Of a stretch of 64,000 nt of DNA, positions 9,265-16,982 are shown piece after piece (position 1 is the stretch's first letter; every line of letters begins with the position of its first letter). Source of the stretch: CAYWMD01 sp964458575 (GTDB lineage: Bacteria; Verrucomicrobiota; Verrucomicrobiia; Limisphaerales; JADLHS01). The translations under genes were made by a program, and so were the position numbers. Below the pieces are notes generated by a model. That model worked only from the letters and a program-made list of their open reading frames with translations. It did not search any database and was not told the DNA's origin. The DNA lies in assembly GCA_964458575.1 (NCBI GenBank), contig CAYWMD010000006.1, forward strand, positions 62,001-126,000, in the 5' to 3' direction.

Positions 9265-10077
9265 TCAGCCCAGTTCGGCCTCGAACTGCTCGACTTCCGG
9301 AAAACGCGTCCGGCCGCGCACCAACCGGCCGAGGCGCGGCTTGCGCTGGTTGTAAACCTCGACGGCGTCCGCATCGGCGTAGCGCATGAAGAGAATGCGC
9401 CGATCGCGATCCGGTGAGAAATTTCCTTCGGACTTGTGCAGGGTCCAGCAATGAAAGAACAGTGTTTCGCCCGCTTTCATCGGCATGGGGATCGCGCTGG
9501 TCTCGTCCACCGTTAGAGTTACTTCACCTCCGCGTTGCTTCTGCTCGACGGTCTGGTTGACCTTGATTTGTTTCTGTTTGTGGCTGCCCGGGATGAGCCA
9601 GAGACAACCGTTGCTCTGGTCGGTGTCATCCAGGGCCGTCAACGCGCTGATGGCGGTGTAGGGGTCAAGTTCGCCGTAGCCGTTGTCCTGATGCCAGCCA
9701 AACGGCTTGGTGTTGCCCCGCATCTTGAAGGTGAGCTGGCTCGTTGCGCATTTGACGTTCGGGCTGACGACCTGTTCGGCGACGTCCACCAGCGGTCCGC
9801 GAAAATAAAAATGCCGGACCACCGGGCTGCGGTGATGGATGTTGGGGAGCAGCGCGTTTTGCAGCCAGGTCGCGTTGGGATCGTATTCGCCTTTCTCACC
9901 GCGCCAGGCGGTCATGCACTCCGCGCGCATCTGTTCCAACCCGGCGTCGGTCAACGTTCTTCCGATCATCAGGTAACCTTGGTCGCGGTATTGATCCACC
10001 TCGGTGGGAGACAGTTTGCGGTAAACAAACAGTTTTGTAAGATCCGTCTGGTTAGGTTCGAGCATGGTTGCCGGCAT
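9265..10077 (-). CDS. Phytanoyl-CoA dioxygenase (PhyH) family protein
   Basis: About 270 residues from the ATG at 10077. The frame can be extended 8 codons to a TTG at 10101, and an ATG at 10065 is also possible. The Fe(II)/2-oxoglutarate oxygenase core is visible: the FGWHQDNGYG motif supplies the first His and Asp ligands (H129, D131 from this start), and LHKSEGN supplies the distal His (H214), followed by a basic DRDRRILFMRY strand for 2-oxoglutarate. Substrate is unknown; PhyH homologues hydroxylate many small molecules. The sialidase gene lies 66 bases upstream on the same strand, so they may be cotranscribed. Confidence 0.88.
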   Translation of the reverse strand: MPATMLEPNQTDLTKLFVYRKLSPTEVDQYRDQGYLMIGRTLTDAGLEQMRAECMTAWRGEKGEYDPNATWLQNALLPNIHHRSPVVRHFYFRGPLVDVAEQVVSPNVKCATSQLTFKMRGNTKPFGWHQDNGYGELDPYTAISALTALDDTDQSNGCLWLIPGSHKQKQIKVNQTVEQKQRGGEVTLTVDETSAIPMPMKAGETLFFHCWTLHKSEGNFSPDRDRRILFMRYADADAVEVYNQRKPRLGRLVRGRTRFPEVEQFEAELG

Positions 10078-10143
10078 AAAATTACTGGGTGTTACGGGCA
10101 ATTTGCCCGGTAACCTCTTTCAGTCAACCGCATTTTTGTGCCG

Positions 10144-11343
10144 TTACTCCGGCAAGGAAGCGCCCTCGCCGCGGGTCAGCCAGTTCAATGAGAAGCTGGC
10201 AAACATGATTCTTTCGTACGCATTCGTCTGGCCGCATTCGTAAAGGCAGCCAACCCGCTGCTCCGGCAATGGCGCGAGGCACGAGTAGGCGGCAGCCTGC
10301 GGATGCAATACCCGCGCGGCCGGCCAGGTCTTGCCTTCATCATAACTCAATCGCACGGTCATCGCCTGCCGCCGCTTTTCGTTGGCCGGGTTGCTGAACA
10401 GAATCCGGCTTCGGTCATTTGCGCCCGGCCACGAATAGCGGACCAAGCTCGCCTGACAGACCGGCTCTACCAACCCCGGATGATCCTTTGGCGGCGTCCA
10501 TGTCATTCCGCCGTCGTGGCTGACGGATTGCGCGCGACGGCCGCGTTTGAAATACGCCCGCATGTCCAGCAGCAAGGTGCCATTGCCGTCGGCCACTTCG
10601 ATCACCTGACATTCGTTCACCTTGGGATGCACCACACCGCCGATGCGCCAGGAGCGACCGTGGTCATCACTGTAAATCACATGTGAACCGTATCCGAATT
10701 TCCCTCCGCTGGCTTCGGCAACTGGCAAGTCATAACTGTGGTCGCAAGGGATGATCATCCGTCCGGCCTGCGGTCCGTAGCGAATCTGGATGCCGACGCC
10801 CGGCCCAGTGGCGTACCAACCCCAATTGGGGTCTTTCACTGACGATGTAATCTCCACCGGCGGTGACCAGGTCTTTCCGTCGTCCTTACTGTTCGAAAGC
10901 CACACCGTGCGGGTCGTTCGGGCGAGTCGCTTGGCGATGGCCGCTTCACTGTCGCCCGCCTCATTCCGTGTCAAAAGCAGCCAGACGATACCTGTTGTCT
11001 CATCCAACACGGGACACGGATTACCGCAGGTGTTCGCAGCATCGTCCCAAATGACCTGTTGCGAATTCCAGGTGCGGCCGTTGTCGGTGGAGCGCTTCAA
11101 CAACAGGTCAATGTCGCCCGCGTCGGCCGCACTGTTTTTCCGCCCTTCGCAGAACGCGAGCAGGGTGCCGGCCTTGGTCACCAACAGCGACGGGATGCGA
11201 TAGGTATGGTATCCATCGCGGCCTCTGACGAACACCTCAACCTGCTTCAAGTCTGCTGAGGTGACGGAGGAGCCGGCGTTCGTCGTGAAAGCGCAGAGCA
11301 ACACGACGCTCACGACCGCAAGCACAGAGGTTCGCACAATCAT
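10144..11343 (-). CDS. Secreted exo-alpha-sialidase (neuraminidase, BNR/Asp-box, GH33-like)
   Basis: The 399-residue protein starts with a signal peptide (about 1-24). YRIPSL (48-53) carries the first arginine of the sialidase triad. Five Asp-box turns follow: STDNGRTWN, SKDDGKTWS, SDDHGRSWR, SHDGGMTWT and SYDEGKTWP. This is the six-bladed propeller layout of GH33 enzymes, which release terminal sialic acids. ARG near VRYSW is a candidate for a further triad residue. No sialic acid catabolism genes are in the window, so the role may be glycan trimming. The downstream gene is the PhyH oxygenase. Confidence 0.88.
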   Translation of the reverse strand: MIVRTSVLAVVSVVLLCAFTTNAGSSVTSADLKQVEVFVRGRDGYHTYRIPSLLVTKAGTLLAFCEGRKNSAADAGDIDLLLKRSTDNGRTWNSQQVIWDDAANTCGNPCPVLDETTGIVWLLLTRNEAGDSEAAIAKRLARTTRTVWLSNSKDDGKTWSPPVEITSSVKDPNWGWYATGPGVGIQIRYGPQAGRMIIPCDHSYDLPVAEASGGKFGYGSHVIYSDDHGRSWRIGGVVHPKVNECQVIEVADGNGTLLLDMRAYFKRGRRAQSVSHDGGMTWTPPKDHPGLVEPVCQASLVRYSWPGANDRSRILFSNPANEKRRQAMTVRLSYDEGKTWPAARVLHPQAAAYSCLAPLPEQRVGCLYECGQTNAYERIMFASFSLNWLTRGEGASLPE

Positions 11344-11482
11344 CGTGATACTTTCGCCGACCGGCTGCCATATACCAATCCCAATTCCGGGATCGTCGTA
11401 AAAGCCCGGTTTGTTCGCCGCTGCCGGAACGACGTTACAGTTTGGGCTTTATACTTTGACGGTTGAAACCTATACATCCCGC
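11344..11482. promoter_or_regulatory. Divergent intergenic region between sialidase and the lpxB operon
   Basis: This 139-base region separates the minus-strand sialidase from the plus-strand GnnA-like/lpxB operon, so both promoters should lie here. A TATACT hexamer at 11450-11455, 27 bases before the ATG at 11483, is the best -10-like element for the plus strand. No convincing -35 hexamer is at the right distance, so the promoter call is tentative. Confidence 0.3.
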
Positions 11483-12517
11483 ATGGCAACGAAGGTCAAG
11501 GTCGCCGTTCTCGGCACCGGCTCGCTCGGCAAAGAGCACGTGCGGATCTACGAGCAGATGGATTCTGCCCGGCAGGTCGAGCTTGTCGGCATCTACGACA
11601 CCAACAAGGAGGTCGCCCGGCATCTGGCCACCAAACATCGCACGCACGCCTATGAATCCCTGGCGGAGCCGCTCGAAGAAGCGGACGCCGTGAGCATTGT
11701 CACCCCGACCAACACGCATTTCGAACTGGCGAAGACGTTTTTGGAACAGGGCAAACACGTGCTGGTCGAAAAACCCATGACCGACAACGCCGCGGAGGCG
11801 GCCGATTTGGTTCAAATGGCGCAGGCCAGAAACAGTGTGCTGCAAGTCGGGCACGTCGAGCGATTCAACCCGGTTTTCAACTATCTCCAGACCGCCGCGC
11901 CGGAGCCGCGCTTCATTGAAACGCACCGTTTGTCCCCCTACCCTGCCCGCTCAACCGACATTGGCGTTGTGCTGGACCTGATGATTCACGACCTCGACGT
12001 GGTCCTGGCGTTCGTCAATTCGGCCGTGACGAGTGTGGACGCCGTGGGCATACCGGTCTTGAGCAAATCCGAAGACATCGCCAACGCGCGGCTGCGGTTC
12101 GCCAACGGTTGCGTGGCCAATCTTACCGCCAGCCGTGTCAGCCCCGACCGCATGCGGAAAATCCGCGTGTTCAGCGGTGGTGCGACGCCCAGCTACATCT
12201 CGCTCGACTACCGTGCACAGGAAGGTTTCATCTACCGCATTGCGCGTGACGACGAAGAAGAAAGTTCCATTCTCAAAAAGGTGCTCGCGGGCAAGCTAGG
12301 CGTGGGGCGCGACACCACAATCGTGAGCGCATTCGCCGGCAAGCGCATCGTCCGCGAGCCGGTGCCCATCGCGAAGGAAGAGCCGTTGAAGCTGGAGTTG
12401 GAGCATTTCGTGAACTGCGTCCGGCAACGACAGACCCCGATGGTCAGCGGCGAATCGGCAAAGCGGGCGTTGGATTTGGCGTTTGAAATCACGCGGCAGG
12501 TGCAGCAGAGCAAGTGA
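11483..12517 (+). CDS. Gfo/Idh/MocA family oxidoreductase, GnnA-like, next to lpxB
   Basis: 344 residues from the ATG at 11483; an upstream in-frame start at 11411 would add a non-conserved tail. The NAD-binding VLGTGSLGKEH (9-19), the EKPM motif with K97, QVGHVERFNP (121-130) and LDLMIHDLDVV (164-174, H169) are intact. This sequence pattern and the position directly before lpxB match the GnnA type, which oxidises the 3-OH of UDP-GlcNAc so that an aminotransferase (GnnB) can make a diamino sugar for lipid A. No gnnB is visible here. Its stop overlaps the GTG start of lpxB by 4 bases. The GnnA assignment is an inference; the oxidoreductase family is certain. Confidence 0.9.
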   Translation: MATKVKVAVLGTGSLGKEHVRIYEQMDSARQVELVGIYDTNKEVARHLATKHRTHAYESLAEPLEEADAVSIVTPTNTHFELAKTFLEQGKHVLVEKPMTDNAAEAADLVQMAQARNSVLQVGHVERFNPVFNYLQTAAPEPRFIETHRLSPYPARSTDIGVVLDLMIHDLDVVLAFVNSAVTSVDAVGIPVLSKSEDIANARLRFANGCVANLTASRVSPDRMRKIRVFSGGATPSYISLDYRAQEGFIYRIARDDEEESSILKKVLAGKLGVGRDTTIVSAFAGKRIVREPVPIAKEEPLKLELEHFVNCVRQRQTPMVSGESAKRALDLAFEITRQVQQSK

Positions 12518-13719
12518 AGCCGCGCTCGTTCATGCTCATCGCCGGCGAGGCAAGCGGTGACTTGCTCGCCGGCGAACTCGTCGGCGCGTTGCGCGAGCGA
12601 GTACTTACAACCGAGTCGCAACCCACGACGGATGTGCAACCGTTGCGAACGGAACTGGCGCCATATTTCTTTGGCGCAGGCGGGCCGCACATGAAGGCAG
12701 CCGGCGTCGAACTAGCCTTCGACCTCACGCAACATTCGCTAATTGGCATCTCGGAGGTGTTCAAAAAGTATTTCGCGTTCCGGCGCATGTTCAACCAACT
12801 GCTGCGGCTCGCCATCGAACGCCAACCGGACATCATCATCGGCGTGGACTTTGGCGGGTTCAATTTGCGCTTCGGCAAAGCGATCAAAAGTTACGTGCGC
12901 CAGCATCGCCGGGAATTCGTGCCGTGGAATCCGAGGTTGGTGCAATTTGTTTCCCCCCAAGTCTGGGCTTCGCGTCCCGGCCGGGCTTACACGCTGGAGG
13001 AGAATTACGATCTACTGCTGAGCATCTTCCCGTTCGAGCAACCATGGTATGCGCGGCGGGTGCCGAAACTGCGGGTGGAGTTTGTCGGCAATCCCATGGT
13101 GGAACGAAATCCAAAGTCCGGGCTCCCGACTCCGAAATCTGATGCCGCGGGGCCGGTCGTCTTGTTTCTGCCCGGCAGTCGCGCGGATGAAGTGCGGCGG
13201 CATTGGCCGGTGGTGGCCGGCGTATTTGCCTTGCTGCGGCGGGAAAAGCCAACGTTGCGCGGCCAGGTCGTATTCCCAAACGAGACCCTCGCCCAATCCG
13301 TTCGCTCGCCCGGCTTGCCGACCGGTCTGGACATACAGGTGGGTGGATTGGCAACGGCGCTGTCCAACGCCGACCTCGCCATCACCAAGTCGGGCACGAT
13401 CACCATGGAGTGTGCGATATTCGGGGTGCCGGCGGTGGTGTTTTACAAAACGTCCTGGCCGAACTACTTCATCGGAAGCCAGCTTGTGAACGTGAAATAC
13501 ATCGCCATGCCCAACCTGTTGGCGGGTGAAGAGCTTTTTCCGGAGTTCATTCAACACGCGGCCACGCCGGAGAACATCGCCCGCACCGCACTGGAATTGC
13601 TCAACAATCCATCGCGCCGTGAAGCGATCAAAACCACGCTAGGGAAGCTCATCGGCTCATTGGGCGGCCCGGGTGCCACGCAACGGGCAGCGGAGGCGAT
13701 TGTAAGTTTGCTCCCATGA
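12514..13719 (+). CDS. lpxB: Lipid-A-disaccharide synthase
   Basis: A 401-residue GT-B glycosyltransferase joining UDP-diacyl-glucosamine and lipid X to form the lipid A disaccharide. AGEASGDLLAG at residues 10-20, GVDFGGFNL, QFVSPQVWASRPGR, FVGNPMVE, FLPGSRADEV and TKSGTITMECAIFGVPAVVFY are characteristic. The start is a GTG at 12514 within the stop of the previous gene (GTGA). Residues 24-50 and 200-212 (ERNPKSGLPTPKSDAAGP) are less conserved and low in complexity. Its presence implies an LPS-bearing outer membrane. Confidence 0.96.
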   Translation: MKPRSFMLIAGEASGDLLAGELVGALRERVLTTESQPTTDVQPLRTELAPYFFGAGGPHMKAAGVELAFDLTQHSLIGISEVFKKYFAFRRMFNQLLRLAIERQPDIIIGVDFGGFNLRFGKAIKSYVRQHRREFVPWNPRLVQFVSPQVWASRPGRAYTLEENYDLLLSIFPFEQPWYARRVPKLRVEFVGNPMVERNPKSGLPTPKSDAAGPVVLFLPGSRADEVRRHWPVVAGVFALLRREKPTLRGQVVFPNETLAQSVRSPGLPTGLDIQVGGLATALSNADLAITKSGTITMECAIFGVPAVVFYKTSWPNYFIGSQLVNVKYIAMPNLLAGEELFPEFIQHAATPENIARTALELLNNPSRREAIKTTLGKLIGSLGGPGATQRAAEAIVSLLP

Positions 13720-13970
13720 AAGACATCACGAATCCGAACTGGATCAAGGCCAAGGGCATCTTGTTCCTGCTCGTAGGAATTCTGGCCGCGGTGTTGTTGT
13801 TGCTGGAGAACCTGTCCTGGAAGAGCGCGCTGCTGCTCGCGCTGGCGATCTGGTGTTTCTGCCGGTTTTACTACTTTGCCTTCTACGTCATCGAACACTA
13901 CGTGGATTCTGATTACCGGTTTTCCGGGCTTTGGTCGGCCGCCCGTTATCTGTTGAAACGGCGGAAGTGA
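13716..13970 (+). CDS. Small membrane protein, two transmembrane segments
   Basis: An 84-residue protein whose ATG overlaps the lpxB stop by 4 bases (ATGA), so it is translationally coupled to lipid A synthesis. It has hydrophobic segments at about 13-30 and 36-56, a Phe/Tyr-rich stretch (CFCRFYYFAFYV) and a basic C-terminal tail (LLKRRK). I do not recognise the family. The coupling suggests a link to the envelope, but no function can be read from it. Confidence 0.75.
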   Translation: MKDITNPNWIKAKGILFLLVGILAAVLLLLENLSWKSALLLALAIWCFCRFYYFAFYVIEHYVDSDYRFSGLWSAARYLLKRRK

Positions 13971-14015
13971 GCCGGCGGCCCGCCCGCAAGCCGGCGCCGT
14001 TCGTCGCCGACCTCG

Positions 14016-14459
14016 TCAAGGATTGATCCGCGCCGGAGGACTGCTGGAAGCCACGGCCACCGCAGCCAGCGCCACGGGCGACACCGCGCTCACCGCTCTT
14101 CTGCGTTTCCGCGGCGACGTGGCCGGTTTCGATTCAAGCGGCTTTGCGTCTGGCTCGCTTTTGATCGCCTCCGGCAGATAAAGATAGCGTCCACAACTGT
14201 CGCACAGTTGGATGTCCTCGTCGTGCTTGAGCACCATGACCACGGCGAGCGGGAGGCGCATGTGACAGCCGGTGCAGACCTGATTGACGACCGGAACAAT
14301 CCCTTTTTTGCCACGGACGCGCAACCGGTCGTAATGCCCGAGGATTTGCGGTGGAATCTTGCCGCGCAATTCAGTGATGGTTGCTCCGGCGTCTTCGCCC
14401 TGCTTCGCGGCGAATTCCAGCGTTTGAAGTTTCAGCAGGTTTTGCATCGGTTCATTCAT
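14016..14459 (-). CDS. Zinc-ribbon (DUF164-like, C4-type) protein
   Basis: 147 residues from the ATG at 14459, chosen because it is preceded by an AAAGG site and because the longer frame upstream only overlaps the NuoB-like gene in a wrong frame. The N-terminal half is helical (QNLLKLQTLEFAAKQGEDAG). The C-terminal C4 zinc ribbon is CTGCHMRLP followed by LCDSCGRYLYLPE, the layout of zf-RING_7/DUF164 proteins, which normally have a longer N-terminal coiled coil. A Lys/Arg/Ala-rich low-complexity tail follows. It starts 40 bases after the Hyf-like operon, and cotranscription is possible. Confidence 0.8.
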   Translation of the reverse strand: MNEPMQNLLKLQTLEFAAKQGEDAGATITELRGKIPPQILGHYDRLRVRGKKGIVPVVNQVCTGCHMRLPLAVVMVLKHDEDIQLCDSCGRYLYLPEAIKSEPDAKPLESKPATSPRKRRRAVSAVSPVALAAVAVASSSPPARINP

Positions 14460-14499
14460 ATCGCCAAAACCTTTCAGCCCTCCGAGCTTAGCAGTCCTG

Positions 14500-15390
14500 T
14501 CAAGCCCCGTCCAACCGGCCGATTGCCAGCAAGATCCCGTGCAGTAACGCATGCGGATTCGGCGGACATCCGGGAATGTAGGCGTCCACGGGCACAACCA
14601 TGTCCACTCCGCCCAAACTGGCGTAGGTTCGGCCAAAAATGCCGCCGCTGCAACCACACGCGCCGACGGCCACAACCAGCCGTGGTGCGGGCATGGCGTC
14701 GTATGTTTTACGGAGCGCCAGTTCCATGTTGCGTGTGACTGGCCCGGTGACGAGCAACATATCCGCGTGGCGCGGCGATGCGACGAAATGAATGCCAAAC
14801 CGCTCGATGTCGTAGATGGGGCTGTTCAGACCCACGATTTCAATCTCACAACCGTTGCACGAACCGGCATCCACTTCGCGGATGTGGAGCGAGCGCCCGA
14901 GGACTTTATGAATGCGCGCCTGCAATTCACGACCAGCCGCCGCCATGGACTTCCGGGCTTGAATTCCCGCATTCAGCCGGCCGGCGTCCGGGTGCGGGCC
15001 TGGACCGCCTGCGGGCGGGACTCCGAGCATTGCCCCGTGTGTGCCGTCGGAGTTGAGTTTGTATTTGGCGGTGAACTTCAAGTCCCCACTGCGTCGGGTC
15101 GCAAGTTCACATTGATTCGTCATGCGGATGGCCGGGTCCACTTCGGCGCACAGACCACAAAAAATGCACCGGCCCAAATCCAGCGTCGTCGCCCGCGTGC
15201 CATTGGCGTCGACAAAAGCAATCGCGCCGGTCGGGCAAATCGCCGCGGAAGGTCGGGCGTCCTTCCAACTCGCGAAATCGATTTCCGGCCGCCCGCGGGT
15301 GTTGGACGAAACCGCCGCCGGGGTTTCCGGGTAGTTCGTGGTGACGACGCCCGTGGCCAGACTGGTTCGGAGAATTTGCAGCATACTCAA
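14500..15390 (-). CDS. Ferredoxin-NuoB/HyfI-like fusion, small subunit of Hyf-like complex
   Basis: A 296-residue fusion. Residues about 45-92 are a reduced ferredoxin domain with C52 (ICPTGAI) and C75, C78, C81 (CIFCGLC). In a two-cluster ferredoxin these four would bind one [4Fe-4S] cluster; the ligands of the other are absent. After a Gly/Pro-rich linker (120-145), residues 160-296 are a NuoB/HyfI domain with CNGCE (C178, C181), GACGCSGG (C245, C247) and IPGCPPNP (C275), enough for the proximal/N2-type cluster. In Hyf and complex I these are separate proteins (HyfH and HyfI), so this protein covers both roles. Its start overlaps the large-subunit stop by 4 bases. Confidence 0.88.
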   Translation of the reverse strand: MSMLQILRTSLATGVVTTNYPETPAAVSSNTRGRPEIDFASWKDARPSAAICPTGAIAFVDANGTRATTLDLGRCIFCGLCAEVDPAIRMTNQCELATRRSGDLKFTAKYKLNSDGTHGAMLGVPPAGGPGPHPDAGRLNAGIQARKSMAAAGRELQARIHKVLGRSLHIREVDAGSCNGCEIEIVGLNSPIYDIERFGIHFVASPRHADMLLVTGPVTRNMELALRKTYDAMPAPRLVVAVGACGCSGGIFGRTYASLGGVDMVVPVDAYIPGCPPNPHALLHGILLAIGRLDGA

Positions 15391-16982
15391 CGGTCCGTGC
15401 CCGAATACGACAGGTTGAAACTTTTGTTGATGACCGGGAAATCCGGCACGATGTTGCCCAGCACCGCTTCACTAAGCGCGGGCCAGTTTTGCAGCGACGG
15501 GTCCTTGATCTTGCAGCGCGCGAGCCGATTGCCGGGCAAAGTGCGAATCCAGTGGAAAATTTCCCCCCGCCAGCCCTCAACGTAACCCAGCGCCACGCGA
15601 TGCTCGGGCAGGGCTCCAATCTCGGTCCGGATCACGCCCGTCGGCAGCTTGTCCACCAGTTGTCGGAGGATGCCCAGCGACTGGGCAACCTCGTCAATTC
15701 GCACCTGCATCCGCCGCAGCACGTCGCCTTCGCGATAAACCGGCACGCTGAACTTCACCTCGCCGTAGGCCGCGTGCGGGAAATCGCGTCGCAAGTCGCG
15801 GTCAATGCCGGAAGCCCGTCCCGCCAACCCCACCACGCCGAGGTCGGTCGCTGTTTCAGGCGAGAGCGTGCCCGTTCCTTCCAACCGGTCGCGGGTGGAG
15901 GCGGAAGCCTGAATCAATTGGACGAGCGACAGAAACCCGGGCTCGATCTCCGCCACGAACCGGGCCAGCGTGTCAATTTGCCCGGCGTTCCAATCAAACC
16001 GCACTCCCCCGATACACGCCATTCCGCGCAGCAGACGGTTGCCCGTGAGTTGTTCGTTGAGACGCAGGACCTGCTCCTTGAGCCGCATCGCGTGGGCGTT
16101 GGCCACCACGAACGCGACGTCCGTGGCGATCGCGCCGATGTCGGCGATGTGATTGTAGAGGCGCTCCAGTTCCAGGCAGATCGTGCGCATCGCCCGTGCG
16201 CGCGGCGGCGCTTCGAGCTGCGCGGCGCGTTCCACCGCGTGACAAAACGCCGTGGCGTGCGCGAAGCTTGAATCGCCGGAGATGCTTTCGGCCAGCCGGA
16301 CGCCGTGGGTTGCCGGCATGTTTTCAAACAGCTTCTCGGTTGCCTTGTGCGTGTAAAATAGGCGGATTTGCAGGTAGAGAATCGGTTCGCCGGCGACGCT
16401 GAAGAGAAAATGTCCCGGCTCGATGATGCCCGCGTGCACCGGCCCGACCGGCACTTGAAAGACCCCGTCGCCCGCGACTGACCGGAACTTGTGGCGCTCG
16501 CCGGCAAACGGAGCCAGCGGGGTTCGCAGGTCGAAATCCTTGCGCAACGGATAAATCTCCGGCCAGTCGTCGTGCAGCGCGCAACGACGGGGATTCGGAT
16601 GTCCGATAAGCTTCAAGCCGAACAGATCCTGAATTTCCCGCTCCTGCCAGTTCACAGCATGCACGGCGTTGGTGAGCGAGGTGAACTCCGGTTGATCGGG
16701 CGCGATCGGGATGCGCAGACAGAAAAACGCGTGCGCCGAATCCAGGGCAAACACGTAGCGCACAAAGAAGCAGCCGCTCCGCCCGCGCTCGTCCTCGGCG
16801 AACACGCTCACCAATCGGGCCTGCTGCTTCTTGTAGAAGTAACCGCACAGGCCCGGCACGAATTGCAGCTGCGTGTGAAGATAGACTTCGTTGTCATTGA
16901 ATGTCCGCACGACCTCGAGCTGCGAGCCGAAGCGTTTGGCCAGGTCGTCGAGAACCGTTTGGAGGGCGGGCGGAACGTTCAC
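15387..16982 (-). CDS. HyfG/HycE-like large subunit (NuoC-NuoD fusion) lacking Ni ligands
   Basis: A 531-residue protein. Residues 1-155 are a NuoC (30 kDa) domain (NWQEREIQDLFGLKLIGHP, then LRKDF). Residues about 175-531 are a NuoD/hydrogenase large-subunit domain opening with VGPVHAGIIEPGHF. In [NiFe] hydrogenases the Ni is held by CGxC near the start and CxxC near the end. Here the first motif reads SISGDSSFAHATAF, with S235 and S238 in the cysteine positions and H242 kept. The last reads KDPSLQNW, with S496 and N499. So this is a group-4-hydrogenase-related (Ehr-type) subunit that cannot bind a NiFe centre. It overlaps neighbours by 4 bases on both sides. Confidence 0.9.
   Translation of the reverse strand: MNVPPALQTVLDDLAKRFGSQLEVVRTFNDNEVYLHTQLQFVPGLCGYFYKKQQARLVSVFAEDERGRSGCFFVRYVFALDSAHAFFCLRIPIAPDQPEFTSLTNAVHAVNWQEREIQDLFGLKLIGHPNPRRCALHDDWPEIYPLRKDFDLRTPLAPFAGERHKFRSVAGDGVFQVPVGPVHAGIIEPGHFLFSVAGEPILYLQIRLFYTHKATEKLFENMPATHGVRLAESISGDSSFAHATAFCHAVERAAQLEAPPRARAMRTICLELERLYNHIADIGAIATDVAFVVANAHAMRLKEQVLRLNEQLTGNRLLRGMACIGGVRFDWNAGQIDTLARFVAEIEPGFLSLVQLIQASASTRDRLEGTGTLSPETATDLGVVGLAGRASGIDRDLRRDFPHAAYGEVKFSVPVYREGDVLRRMQVRIDEVAQSLGILRQLVDKLPTGVIRTEIGALPEHRVALGYVEGWRGEIFHWIRTLPGNRLARCKIKDPSLQNWPALSEAVLGNIVPDFPVINKSFNLSYSGTDR

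Noticed and set aside
13100..13145. Possible repeat insertion inside lpxB
   Set aside because: The coding frame is unbroken and the residue count between the flanking motifs is near normal, so it is more likely a variable loop.
14460..14798. N-terminal extension of the zinc-ribbon gene
   Set aside because: The extension is a wrong-frame read of the NuoB-like gene. The ATG at 14459 has a ribosome-binding site.
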